Shown: one piece after another, positions 42,981 through 51,447 of the stretch | How the letters are laid out: each line of letters opens with the position of its first letter | Position numbering within the stretch: position 1 is the first letter of the stretch | From: GCA-016699975 sp964420045 | Lineage (GTDB): Bacteria; Patescibacteriota; Minisyncoccia; Moranbacterales; UBA1568 | DNA: 59,437 nucleotides | Reading direction: 5' to 3' | NCBI GenBank assembly: GCA_964420045.1 | Contig: CAYQPQ010000004.1 | Location: 1-59,437 of the forward strand | The notes under the pieces: model-generated | Told to the model about the DNA's origin: nothing | The model's database searches: none | The model's input: the letters and a program-made list of their open reading frames with translations, nothing else | Position numbers and translations under genes: made by a program

Positions 42981-43820
42981 ATGGCGCACCCTTCTGTGCA
43001 AGAGTGGCTCTTTGGACACCCTTTCGAGGGTGTTGAAGATGTTTTCCGATTTCAAGAGTTTCTTCAAAATGTCGGGAGGGCATTTTTGTACCGTGAGCTG
43101 CCATCACATGTCTCTGCTTCTTGGGATGTGAAGGGTGTCTTGCGGAGCATGGGTATTCAGTGTCGCGTGCCGGCATTTTTCAGTCTTTTTTTGGGAGCGG
43201 TTCGTATTTATGAGGAGGATCATCATTTTCTTCAGCCGAAAGTCCCGCCGACGGAGATCTTTCTTCCTTTCGGAATACGGGATGAAGATATCCGCGATTA
43301 TATTGGTCTTTCCGGTATCGTTATCTCGATTGCTAAAACAAGCGAACATAGCTCGATGGATGGCGTTGTAGGTGTGCAGCCTATTTATACGTCTCGATGT
43401 CGGGGATCGGTCACCTTTCGTAGGAGAGCACCACAGCATTTCCCAGTGTCCCTGCCGGGGATGCGAGCATCTGGCAGAAGCGATCGTATTCCCAGTATTG
43501 GTTTTCAGGAACTCCCTCATCGTGTGACATATCGCAGTGATGAGACGTTTCATTTGTTGCTCCGGGGATTTTCTCATTCCGAACTCGGTGTATTCTTTCG
43601 GTTTCTTCTCAGCGTTGCTCGAGATCTGTTCTATCGGAATGAAGACTCCGTTTGCGGTATTGATATTGCTGAGAGATTTCCAACCTCTTTTGGTGTTTCT
43701 TGTTTGCTTGATAAAGCATCGGGCTGTGTTTTCTTGGTAAATCCGGAATCTGGATTTATCACAGTCGAACATTGTGGGGGAGGCGAAGATCTTCTTCTCT
43801 TTGTCGATGTATCATCGTAG
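42981..43820 (+). CDS. Hypothetical protein, unknown function
   Basis: A 279-residue soluble protein starting MAHPSVQEWLFGHPFEG. It has no membrane segment and no motif I recognise. Two segments look conserved-like: FLPFGIRDEDIRDYIGLSG and ELGVFFRFLLSVARDLFYR. It follows tyrS in the same direction and is closed by a strong terminator. Confidence 0.55.
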   Translation: MAHPSVQEWLFGHPFEGVEDVFRFQEFLQNVGRAFLYRELPSHVSASWDVKGVLRSMGIQCRVPAFFSLFLGAVRIYEEDHHFLQPKVPPTEIFLPFGIRDEDIRDYIGLSGIVISIAKTSEHSSMDGVVGVQPIYTSRCRGSVTFRRRAPQHFPVSLPGMRASGRSDRIPSIGFQELPHRVTYRSDETFHLLLRGFSHSELGVFFRFLLSVARDLFYRNEDSVCGIDIAERFPTSFGVSCLLDKASGCVFLVNPESGFITVEHCGGGEDLLLFVDVSS

Positions 43821-43823
43821 CGT

Positions 43824-43856
43824 AGCCGCCTTGGAAGTTCCATGGCGGCTTTTTCC
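43824..43856 (+). terminator. Intrinsic terminator
   Basis: AGCCGCC-TTGGA pairs with TCCAT-GGCGGCT (43824-43850) across a three-base loop, followed by TTTTCC. It isolates the upstream gene from pheS. Confidence 0.85.
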
Positions 43857-43858
43857 TT

Positions 43859-43887
43859 TTGACAGTAAATAGGTGCGCGGCTACAAT
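43859..43887 (+). promoter_or_regulatory. Consensus promoter of pheST, leaderless
   Basis: TTGACA (43859-43864), 17-base spacer, TACAAT (43882-43887). The ATG of pheS at 43895 lies where transcription should start, so the mRNA should have no 5' leader. No room exists for a T-box or attenuator. Confidence 0.85.
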
Positions 43888-43894
43888 AAGGGGT

Positions 43895-44959
43895 ATGAAT
43901 ACGGATACTTTGGATGAGTTGAAGAAATCGGCGCTTGTGGCATTTGAGGGGGCGGAAACTCCGGAAGTGCTTCGTGAAAAACAGGTGGAATTCATGGGGC
44001 GAAAGAGTGTGCTTACGCAGTTTCTGAAAAGCCTGGCGACGCTTTCGCCCGATGAACGACGAGAGCTGGGAGGTCGAGCCAATGCGGCGAAGCGAGAAAT
44101 TGCCGAAGCATACGAAGCGGCACGTGCACGACTGGAATCGGCGAGCTTTGATGCGGAGAAAGAATGGATTGACGTGACGGATCCGGGCGAAGTGCTTCCG
44201 GTCGGGCATCTTCATATTTTGACGCAAGTTGAACAAGAAATTTGCACTATCTTTCGGTCACTCGGTTTTGATGTTGCCGACGGTCCCGAAGTTGAAACGG
44301 AGTTTTACAATTTTGATGCACTCAACGTGCCGGCGGATCATCCGGCTCGTGATATGCAGGATACTTTCTGGATCAATGCGCCGGATGTTTCCAACGAGGG
44401 TTTGGCTGTTTCTGTGGGGAAAAGTGCACGCCTCTTGTTGCGTACGCACACGTCGCCGGTTCAGGTGCGATATATGGAGTCGCACACACCGCCTTTTCGT
44501 ATTATTGTGCCGGGGCGAATATTTCGCTCCGAGGCAACCGACGCGTCACATGAACATACGTTCTATCAATTCGAATCACTTTTTGTAGATGCAGATGTCT
44601 CGGTTGGGCACTTCAAATATATTGCGGAACTTTTTTTTAGCAGGTTCTTCGGGAAGCATGTCGGCATTCGTCTTCGTCCGAGTTATTTTCCGTTTGTCGA
44701 GCCGGGCTTCGAATTTGATATTGCGTGCACCGTGTGTGATGGGAAGGGGTGTTCGTCATGTCATGGAACGGGCTGGCTTGAGGTGGGCGGTGCCGGCATG
44801 GTGCATCAACGAGTCTTTGAAGCGGCCGGGTATGATTGCGATCGCTGGAAGGGATTTGCCTGGGGATTTGGGACAAACCGGCTCGCGATGATGAAATACA
44901 AAATTCCAGATGTCCGTCTTTTTCAGAGTGGGGATCTGCGGTTTTTGAATCAGTTCTAG
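43895..44959 (+). CDS. pheS: Phenylalanyl-tRNA synthetase alpha subunit
   Basis: A 354-residue PheS with the N-terminal coiled coil (tRNA binding), class II motifs (GRIFRSEATDASHEHTFYQF, PFVEPGFEFDI) and the C-terminal GFGTNRLAMMKYKIPDVRLF. A four-cysteine zinc-knuckle segment (CTVCDGKGCSSCHGTGW) lies before motif 3, as in some other bacterial PheS. With PheT it charges tRNA-Phe. pheT follows 3 bases later. Confidence 0.96.
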   Translation: MNTDTLDELKKSALVAFEGAETPEVLREKQVEFMGRKSVLTQFLKSLATLSPDERRELGGRANAAKREIAEAYEAARARLESASFDAEKEWIDVTDPGEVLPVGHLHILTQVEQEICTIFRSLGFDVADGPEVETEFYNFDALNVPADHPARDMQDTFWINAPDVSNEGLAVSVGKSARLLLRTHTSPVQVRYMESHTPPFRIIVPGRIFRSEATDASHEHTFYQFESLFVDADVSVGHFKYIAELFFSRFFGKHVGIRLRPSYFPFVEPGFEFDIACTVCDGKGCSSCHGTGWLEVGGAGMVHQRVFEAAGYDCDRWKGFAWGFGTNRLAMMKYKIPDVRLFQSGDLRFLNQF

Positions 44960-44962
44960 CAT

Positions 44963-47341
44963 ATGAAATTTTCTTATCGGTGGCTCAAGGAACTTTCCGG
45001 CACGGAGAAATCTCCCGAAGAACTTGCGGCGTTTTTGACAATGCGGGCGTTTGAGGTGGAAGAAATAGTGCCGGTTGGGTTTTCTCTTCCGGATATTCTT
45101 GTTGGAAAAGTGCTTTCGGTTGAGCGCCATCCGAATGCGGACCGGTTGCGTATTGCTACGGTGGATATCGGCGAAAGAGGGGAGAAGGTTATTGTGTGTG
45201 GAGCGCCGAATCTTGAGGCGGGACAAAAAGTAGCAGTGGCGCTTCCGGGCGCGGTGCTTCCCGGGGATGTTGTTATCAAACGAACGGATATTCGCAGCGT
45301 TTCTTCGGACGGTATGATTTGTTCGGAGAAAGAGCTGGGTCTTGGAGAAAATCACGAAGGCATTCTTGTGCTTTCGGAAAAAGCCGAGAGCGGAATTTCT
45401 CTTTCGGAGTTTCTGGGAACAGCCGACTCGGTGCTTGATGTGAAAGTTCTTCCGGATCGGGCGCATGATTGTTTGTCGCATGTGGGTCTTGCTCGCGAGA
45501 TCGCTGCGCTTGAGGGTCGCATCCTTGACTACGATTATGACGGACTTGTTTTGCCGAAATGGGAAGACGGACATCCCTTTACTCTTTCGCTTGATGCTGG
45601 GGAAAAGAGTCTGCGGTACATCGGGGCGCTGGTGCGTGATGTTACCGTCGGCGCATCGCCCGCGTGGCTTGTTGATAGATTGGGTGTTTTTGGGATGCGT
45701 TCCATTAACAATATCGTCGATGCGACCAATCTCATTATGCTCGAGTTGGGGCAACCGCTCCATGCATTTGATTGGGAGGCAATTGCTGGCGGAGAACGGA
45801 AAGCAATCGGACCGCGTTTCGCGGTACCGGGGGAGACAATCGCACTGCTTGATGGAAAGTCATATTCGCTTGATCCGAATGATATTGTGATCGCCGATAG
45901 AGGGCGAGCACTCGCGTTGGGGGGCGTTATGGGCGGTGCGGAGTCCGGTGTGACTTTGGAGACGAAGCATGTTTTCTTTGAGGCGGCACATTTTGATCCG
46001 GTTTCCATTCGACGAACACGGACGCGCCTTGGCATTGAGAGTGATGCATCGGCTCGGTTTGAAAAAGGGCTTTCTCCCGATTTAGCCGAACGTGCACTGG
46101 TTCGTCTCTTGGAAATTGTGACACATATTGCGGGCGGTGAAGTATCTGGCATTGCGGATAAACGCGGAGCATATGTTGCGCCGAAGTCGATAGTGTTTTC
46201 TCTTCCGGCGATCATGTCGCTCCTTGGTACGGATGTTTCGGCGAAAGAAGTGAAGACGATTCTTGAGCTTCGAGGATTCGTGGTATCTCTTGAGGGGAAA
46301 GATTTCTCGGTGGTGCCGCCACCCTATCGAATCGATGTCGAGTCGGTGGCGGATATAGCCGAAGAGATTGGGAAGGGCATTGGCTATGATCGCATCGAGA
46401 GCGTGGAGCCGAGTTTCTTACTCACGTCTCTTTCCAATGATTCTCTCCGGACACATGAATCGTCGATTCGGACGCATCTTGCGGCAAATGGGTTTACCGA
46501 GACGTACAACTATTCCTTCTACAGTGAGTCGGATGCCAAGCGTCTTTGTTTCGACTGCGACAAACATCTCTCTCTCGCCAATCCGATGAATCCCGACCAG
46601 GCACTTGTTCGGAGGAGTCTTCTTCCGGGACTTCTCAGAAATATTTCTTTGAATGGACGGCGGTTCCATGACATCAGAATGTTCGAACTTGGAAAAGCTT
46701 ACGAATTGTCAGTAGGATCTGTATTGGAGACTCGTCTGGCGTCCGGTGCCGTTCGGATACTTTCAGATAACGACAAATTTTCTCCTTTTTCGAGATTAAT
46801 GTCGGATATTGCGCGACTCTTCACGTCGCTTCGAGTGTCGTATTCCGTTCGGCCGTACCAGGGCGCCGACGAGTCGCTGTGGCATCCGGTGCGCACGGCA
46901 AACATTCTTACATCTCACACTGAATATATCGGCACGATAGGGGAGATACATCCTTTGCGGGTGAAGGGGATGAATATATCGGGACGCGTCGCCGCCTTTG
47001 AACTCGATACACAGAAACTCCTGTTGGCAATTTCGAATGATACGACCTTTGTTCTGATTCGGAAGTATCCCGAGACGCTTCGTGACCTGTCTTGCTTTGT
47101 TCCTCATCGTGTGACGGTTGCCCAAGTCCGGGAGTGTATTGTCGCTTCCGGGCGGGGATTGGTATTGGGCGTCGAACTTTTTGATCGGTATGTGCGTGCC
47201 GAGGAGGGCCGGAGTCTTGCTTTCCATATCCGTTTGGGACGCGAGGAGAGAGCGCTGACCGGAGAAGAAGCGGATGCTGTTCTTGCCGACATTGTTCGGG
47301 GTATAGAATCCCACGTTGGAGGAACGATTCGGATGTCTTGA
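44963..47341 (+). CDS. pheT: Phenylalanyl-tRNA synthetase beta subunit
   Basis: A 792-residue full-length PheT. Recognised: the N-terminal EMAP-like tRNA-binding domain (VERHPNADRLRIATVDIG, VCGAPN), the B3/B4 editing region (INNIVDATNLIMLELGQPLH, ALGGVMGGAESGV), B5, the class II-like core and the C-terminal ferredoxin-like anticodon-binding domain (IRKYPETLRDLSCFV). It forms the (alpha-beta)2 enzyme with PheS. Nothing is missing. A 14-bp palindrome follows the stop. Confidence 0.96.
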   Translation: MKFSYRWLKELSGTEKSPEELAAFLTMRAFEVEEIVPVGFSLPDILVGKVLSVERHPNADRLRIATVDIGERGEKVIVCGAPNLEAGQKVAVALPGAVLPGDVVIKRTDIRSVSSDGMICSEKELGLGENHEGILVLSEKAESGISLSEFLGTADSVLDVKVLPDRAHDCLSHVGLAREIAALEGRILDYDYDGLVLPKWEDGHPFTLSLDAGEKSLRYIGALVRDVTVGASPAWLVDRLGVFGMRSINNIVDATNLIMLELGQPLHAFDWEAIAGGERKAIGPRFAVPGETIALLDGKSYSLDPNDIVIADRGRALALGGVMGGAESGVTLETKHVFFEAAHFDPVSIRRTRTRLGIESDASARFEKGLSPDLAERALVRLLEIVTHIAGGEVSGIADKRGAYVAPKSIVFSLPAIMSLLGTDVSAKEVKTILELRGFVVSLEGKDFSVVPPPYRIDVESVADIAEEIGKGIGYDRIESVEPSFLLTSLSNDSLRTHESSIRTHLAANGFTETYNYSFYSESDAKRLCFDCDKHLSLANPMNPDQALVRRSLLPGLLRNISLNGRRFHDIRMFELGKAYELSVGSVLETRLASGAVRILSDNDKFSPFSRLMSDIARLFTSLRVSYSVRPYQGADESLWHPVRTANILTSHTEYIGTIGEIHPLRVKGMNISGRVAAFELDTQKLLLAISNDTTFVLIRKYPETLRDLSCFVPHRVTVAQVRECIVASGRGLVLGVELFDRYVRAEEGRSLAFHIRLGREERALTGEEADAVLADIVRGIESHVGGTIRMS

Positions 47342-47352
47342 TGGTTCAACAT

Positions 47353-47386
47353 TTCATTATATGGCTTATACGAGCCATATAATGAA
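47353..47386. terminator. 14-bp perfect palindrome after pheT
   Basis: TTCATTATATGGCT (47353-47366) and AGCCATATAATGAA (47373-47386) pair perfectly with a 6-base loop. No T-run follows, so it is either a weak terminator or a protein-binding site between pheT and rnpB. Confidence 0.45.
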
Positions 47387-47407
47387 CACTTCATGTGTGA
47401 GTGAACG

Positions 47408-47436
47408 TTGACATTTTCTTTATTTTGTAGTAATAT
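47408..47436 (+). promoter_or_regulatory. Promoter of rnpB
   Basis: TTGACA (47408-47413), 17-base spacer, TAATAT (47431-47436). Start near 47443, about 33 bases before helix P1. Confidence 0.8.
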
Positions 47437-47475
47437 CTTGTGGGAGGAGCGGTCTTTGACAATAAGGGAATAGAT

Positions 47476-47916
47476 CAAGGTGGGCAGGCAATCGCCCGAT
47501 CCTGTTTCGGCGGGAAGGGAGGAAAGTCCGGACACGCATGCTGCGCAGCTATCAGTATTCAGCTTTCGGCAATCAACCAAAAGCGGAAAGCCGAGTGTTG
47601 TTAGCTGCGTAAGCAAATGGTAGCGGGTAACGCCCGTCGCGTGCGCTTCGGCGCAGGAGAGGTGCGAACAGAGACGCTCAAGAGGGAAACCGATTGAGAC
47701 ATGTCGAGTGGCAACATTCGAGATGGAGTCCTTCGAGTCATCGGAGGAGTGAAACGGCTAAATCCTTACCGGCGTGCAAGGCCGTACCGAATCTTGTTTC
47801 GACAAGAGATGGTGTGCTGCAAAGACTGTTGTGGCAACACAACAGCAAGAGAAATGATTGCACTTCGTTTTCTTTCGAGAAAGCAAAGAACAGAATCCGG
47901 CTTATCGCCCGTCTTG
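47476..47916 (+). ncRNA. rnpB: RNase P RNA (class A-like)
   Basis: The catalytic RNA that removes tRNA 5' leaders. P1 is formed by CAAGGTGGGC (47476-47485) and GCCCGTCTTG (47907-47916), with ten pairs counting wobbles. The 5' conserved block GGAGGAAAGTCCGGAC and the 3' block AACAGAATCCGGCTTA form the P4 core. The ACGCCC and GAGGTGCGAACAGAGACG segments fit the middle of the molecule. About 441 bases, longer than the E. coli RNA, so one or more helices are extended. The ends are set by P1 pairing; mature ends may differ by a few bases. Confidence 0.95.
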
Positions 47917-47944
47917 ATATATTCCTTTGCGCAACTATTTCTCT

Positions 47945-48103
47945 AGAGAGTGTCCGGAAACTCTACAAGAATACACAACGCGAGCGTTTTCCCAGAAGAA
48001 ATATTTTTTGCTTGTCTTACGCTTCGTACGCCTGCCTGCCGGTAGGCAGGAAAGCCGCAAAAAAGATTTCTTCTGGGAAAAAAATAGGTTTTTAGACGCG
48101 TCT
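47945..48103 (+). repeat. Long palindromic element, copy B
   Basis: Inner arms (47987-48011 and 48057-48081) share TTTTCCCAGAAGAAAT and its complement. The core has TTGCTTGTCTTACGCTTCG and the mini-palindrome CCTGCCTGCCGGTAGGCAGG. Outer ends GAGAGTGTCC and GTTTTTAGACGCGTCT recall copy A. The element ends 2 bases before the ATG of the glycosylphosphotransferase, so that gene's promoter or ribosome site would lie in the element. The stretch between rnpB and this gene holds no other gene. Confidence 0.8.
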
Positions 48104-48105
48104 TT

Positions 48106-49533
48106 ATGAAGCGATCGGAACTTTTCTTCAGTGCCATTCGTGTGCCGATGGACTATTGTATGATAGTTGCTGCGGCGATTTCGGCATTTATGATTCGCGA
48201 TCTTCCGGAGACGCGAATGTTTTTTGACTTGGGTCGTATCGGCGGCGTGTTTTCGTTTGACGAATATTTCACGATTGCGCTCCTTGTTGCCCCGTTTTTT
48301 CTTCTGATCTACGCGTTCGAAGGGCTCTACGATATTCGTACAACGCGGAAATTTTGGCAGGAAGCGTACAAGGTATTCTCGGCAACATCGCTTGCGCTTG
48401 TCGTGCTTATTATCGCGGTCTTCTTAAAGCGTGAATGGTTTTCTTCAAGATTTATTATTCTGCTCGCGTGGACGCTCGCTATTCTTTTTGTGGTTGTGGG
48501 GCGGTTCGTGATCCATTCGGTGCAGCAGTGGCTTCTTATCTATCGGGGCATTGGCGTGCATCGCATTTTGCTCGTGGGGAGAAATGGCGTCTTGGCGCGT
48601 CTCTCGAAAACTTTTACCGAGAAACCGTGGCTTGGGTATCGATTGTCCGCGACCATCAGCTCGGCGAGTATTCGTGAAATCAAAGAAATTCGAAAAACGA
48701 AAGGTGTTGATGAAATCATCGTCTGCGATCCGTCCGTTCCCGATGAAGAACAGACGAAGCTGCTCGACTACTGCCAAGTGAACAATATTGTTTACAAGTA
48801 TCTTCCCACCACTCTGCAGACGTCGCGGTTTGCCATTCGTATGTTTGAGGGGGAACCTTTTATTGAGGCGGAGCATACGCCGCTTGACGGATGGGGTAAG
48901 ATTTTGAAACGCGCATTTGATATCGCCGCTTCAGTGGTGCTTATTGTGCTGTTCTCGCCGCTTATGCTGGTTGTCGCGATACTGATCAAGCTTGAGGATC
49001 CGGATGGCCCGGTGATTTATCGGAACAAGCGCATTGGCGAGGACGGGAAAGAGTTCTTTGTGTATAAATTTCGATATATACGCTGGAAATATTGCATCAC
49101 GAAGGAAAACCCTGATTTTGAACAGGCGCTTGCCTATGAGCAGCAGCTTATTGTCGAGCGCAATGTGCGCGACGATGTGCTCTATAAGATCAAAGATGAC
49201 CCTCGGAAAACGAAAGTCGGCGCCTTTATCGAGCGTTTCTCAATCGATGAACTGCCGCAGTTTTTCAACGCGTTGTTCGGCTCCATGAGTTTGGTTGGGC
49301 CTCGACCACACCAGGCACGAGAGGTGGAAAAATACAAGGAGTATCACCGCCGCCTCTTGACGATCAAGCCGGGTGTCACCGGTATGGCGCAGGTATCGGG
49401 TCGGTCAGATCTTTCGTTTGAAGGTGAATACAAACTCGATATTTTCTACATCGAGAATTGGTCGCTCTGGCTCGATATTTCCATTTGTCTCAAAACGCTC
49501 CGCGTGCTTTTGCAACGGCGAAGAAACGTGTGA
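48106..49533 (+). CDS. Polyprenyl glycosylphosphotransferase (WbaP/WcaJ-like)
   Basis: A 475-residue membrane enzyme that starts polysaccharide chains by moving a sugar-1-phosphate to undecaprenyl phosphate. Four N-terminal helices, a CoA-binding-like middle domain (HRILLVGRNGVLARLSKTF), then the C-terminal bacterial sugar transferase domain: KRAFDIAASVVLIVLFSPLM (re-entrant helix), SIDELPQFFNALFGSMSLVG, PRPHQAREVEKY and ITIKP-type GVTGMAQVSGR. Conserved catalytic Asp-Glu (DELPQ) is present. The gene is flanked by copies B and C of the palindromic element in opposite orientation. Confidence 0.93.
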   Translation: MKRSELFFSAIRVPMDYCMIVAAAISAFMIRDLPETRMFFDLGRIGGVFSFDEYFTIALLVAPFFLLIYAFEGLYDIRTTRKFWQEAYKVFSATSLALVVLIIAVFLKREWFSSRFIILLAWTLAILFVVVGRFVIHSVQQWLLIYRGIGVHRILLVGRNGVLARLSKTFTEKPWLGYRLSATISSASIREIKEIRKTKGVDEIIVCDPSVPDEEQTKLLDYCQVNNIVYKYLPTTLQTSRFAIRMFEGEPFIEAEHTPLDGWGKILKRAFDIAASVVLIVLFSPLMLVVAILIKLEDPDGPVIYRNKRIGEDGKEFFVYKFRYIRWKYCITKENPDFEQALAYEQQLIVERNVRDDVLYKIKDDPRKTKVGAFIERFSIDELPQFFNALFGSMSLVGPRPHQAREVEKYKEYHRRLLTIKPGVTGMAQVSGRSDLSFEGEYKLDIFYIENWSLWLDISICLKTLRVLLQRRRNV

Positions 49534-49546
49534 GTATGTTAGGCAT

Positions 49547-49658
49547 CTTTCCAAAAAATTTCTTTTTTGTGGCTTTCCTTGTCCGCATTGCTACGCAAAG
49601 CGTTGCAGGCAGGCGTACGGAGTGTAAGACAAGCAAAAAAGAAATTTTTTTGGAAAGG
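49547..49658 (-). repeat. Long palindromic element, copy C (inverted)
   Basis: Arms 49547-49572 and 49633-49658 share CCTTTCCAAAAAAATTTC-type sequence and its complement. On the minus strand the core reads TTGCTTGTCTTACACTCCG and CGCTTTGCGTAGCAATGCGG, closer to copy A than to B. It lies 13 bases after the glycosylphosphotransferase stop and in the opposite orientation to copy B. Confidence 0.8.
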
Positions 49659-49730
49659 CTTTATTGATTTTCTTACTGTGCTCTCGTGAGATTGTTAAAG
49701 AGTTGCGGTTCTATTTCTTCTGTTTGACGT

Positions 49731-50591
49731 ATGCGTATTGCCACTGATTGGAATGACTACGAATTGATCGATGCTGGGGATGGGGAAAAGTTGGAGCGTT
49801 GGGGCGAGTTTGTTCTGCGGCGTCCCGATCCACAGGCAATATGGCCGAAGGGGGCGGAGAGGCTCTGGGAAACGCCCCACGCGCGCTATCGTCGGAGCAA
49901 CGATGGCGGAGGCGTCTGGGAGCGTGTGCTCGATATGCCGAAAACATGGACGGTTCGGTACCGTTCACTTGTATTTCGTCTCGAGCTCATGGGATTCAAA
50001 CACACAGGTTTGTTTCCGGAGCAGGCGGTGAACTGGGAATGGATGACCGAGAAGATTCAATCGGCGACGAAGCCGGTTCGCGTACTCAATCTTTTCGCCT
50101 ATACCGGCGGTGCGACGGTTGCGGCGGCGGCTGCCGGTGCGGAGGTTTGCCACGTTGATGCATCAAAAGGCATGATGACGCGAGCAAAAGAGAATCTCGA
50201 ACTCAGTGGGCTCTCGGACGCATCGGTTCGTTTCATTCCCGACGATGCTCTGAAATTTGTTGAGCGGGAAGTCCGACGCGGACACCAGTATGATGCGATT
50301 ATCATGGATCCTCCCTCATTTGGTCGCGGTCCCAAAGGGGAGATATGGAAAATCGAGGAGCAGCTCTTCTCTCTCCTTGAGCAGTTGGCAAGCATCTTGT
50401 CTCAGAATCCGATCTTTGTGCTCGTCAATTCCTATACGACCGGACTCTCTCCGCAAGTGATAGAGAATATGCTTGCGCTGACGGTTGGGAAGAAATTTAC
50501 CGGTTCCTGCTTGTCATTCGAACTCGGCCTTGCGACAAAAAGAGATTCTCTTATCCTCCCGTGCGGTTCTTCCGCCCGGTGGGAGAGGTGA
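49731..50591 (+). CDS. Class I SAM-dependent methyltransferase (RlmI/RlmK-like)
   Basis: A 286-residue methyltransferase. Motif I reads VLNLFAYTGGATVAAAAAGA (SAM binding), VDASKGMMTRAKEN is motif II, and MDPPSFGRGPKGEIW is the catalytic motif typical of the 23S rRNA methyltransferases RlmI/RlmK and relatives. No PUA domain is present at the N-terminus. The substrate is probably rRNA, but this is by family only. It ends LPCGSSARWER, a normal end for the group. Confidence 0.85.
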   Translation: MRIATDWNDYELIDAGDGEKLERWGEFVLRRPDPQAIWPKGAERLWETPHARYRRSNDGGGVWERVLDMPKTWTVRYRSLVFRLELMGFKHTGLFPEQAVNWEWMTEKIQSATKPVRVLNLFAYTGGATVAAAAAGAEVCHVDASKGMMTRAKENLELSGLSDASVRFIPDDALKFVEREVRRGHQYDAIIMDPPSFGRGPKGEIWKIEEQLFSLLEQLASILSQNPIFVLVNSYTTGLSPQVIENMLALTVGKKFTGSCLSFELGLATKRDSLILPCGSSARWER

Positions 50592-50681
50592 AATGCGCGG
50601 ATCAGTGACGGTGTCTGATGAAAGAGTTGGGGCAGAACTTTCTCCGGAACGGCATGCGGTACGATTTTCCATGATGAATTG

Positions 50682-50706
50682 ACGGCGCTTTTGGCGCTGT
50701 TTTTGT
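50682..50706 (+). terminator. Weak intrinsic terminator
   Basis: GGCGC-TTTTG-GCGCT forms a short GC stem followed by GTTTTTG, just upstream of the radC promoter. Confidence 0.5.
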
Positions 50707-50728
50707 AACAATTTCCGTAGTTTTTTGC

Positions 50729-50757
50729 TTGATTTAAGGGTAAGAGCGGTTTATTAT
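50729..50757 (+). promoter_or_regulatory. Promoter of radC-hsdM, leaderless
   Basis: TTGATT (50729-50734), 17-base spacer, TATTAT (50752-50757). The ATG at 50764 coincides with the expected start of transcription. Confidence 0.7.
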
Positions 50758-50763
50758 AAGAGA

Positions 50764-51444
50764 ATGAAAAAGAATATGCAGGACATGCCAGAGATTGATA
50801 GACCGCGGGAAAGACTTGTAAAATACGGACCGGACAAACTTGCGAGTGAGGAACTTTTAGCGATCATTCTTGGGTCGGGCACCAAAGGCATGAATGTGCT
50901 GACACTTTCGCGAGCGATACTCAAGCGTGTTGCCGGTCTTGGTGGTGCACGGGTAGTGTCGGATGATCTGAAAAGTATTCGCGGTCTTGGTGCGGTGAAG
51001 CAACTTCAAGTGGTTGCGCTTTTTGCACTGAGCAAGCGACTGCAATCACAAGACGGTCAAGAGATTCTTTCAGTGAAAGATGTGTGGAATATGTGTAACG
51101 ATTTCTATGCGTCTGCGAAAGAACACTTTGTTGCGTTTTACCTGGATACGCAATTGCGACTCATTGAACGCAAGCTTATTTCAGTCGGTACCCTGGACGC
51201 AAATATTGTTCATCCTCGTGAAGTATTCGAGCCAGCACTGATACTTCATGCAGCTTCAGTGGTTGTGGCGCATAACCATCCGTCAGGAGATACTCGACCA
51301 TCTTCGGCAGATATCGCACTTACCAAAAAGCTTGCAAATGCCGCTCGGCTGCTGGGTATTTCACTGGATGATCATGTCATTGTATCGAGAAAAGAGTATG
51401 TCAGCATGAAACAGCAAGGTTTGTTTCCAGTTTTACATGATTGA
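50764..51444 (+). CDS. radC: RadC-family JAB-domain protein
   Basis: A 226-residue RadC. An N-terminal helix-hairpin-helix-like region (RPRERLVKYGPDKLASEELL) precedes the JAB/MPN metalloprotease-like domain with the zinc motif HNHPSGD (H170, H172, D176) and the upstream Glu. The molecular role is unsettled; RadC genes often travel with mobile and defence DNA. It stops 3 bases before hsdM, so the type I restriction operon begins with radC here. A strong promoter places the ATG at the transcript start. Confidence 0.92.
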   Translation: MKKNMQDMPEIDRPRERLVKYGPDKLASEELLAIILGSGTKGMNVLTLSRAILKRVAGLGGARVVSDDLKSIRGLGAVKQLQVVALFALSKRLQSQDGQEILSVKDVWNMCNDFYASAKEHFVAFYLDTQLRLIERKLISVGTLDANIVHPREVFEPALILHAASVVVAHNHPSGDTRPSSADIALTKKLANAARLLGISLDDHVIVSRKEYVSMKQQGLFPVLHD

Positions 51445-51447
51445 ATT

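Noticed and set aside
50593..50682. A 29-codon frame right after the methyltransferase
   Set aside because: The methyltransferase already ends with the normal family C-terminus, so this is neither a frameshifted tail nor a convincing gene.
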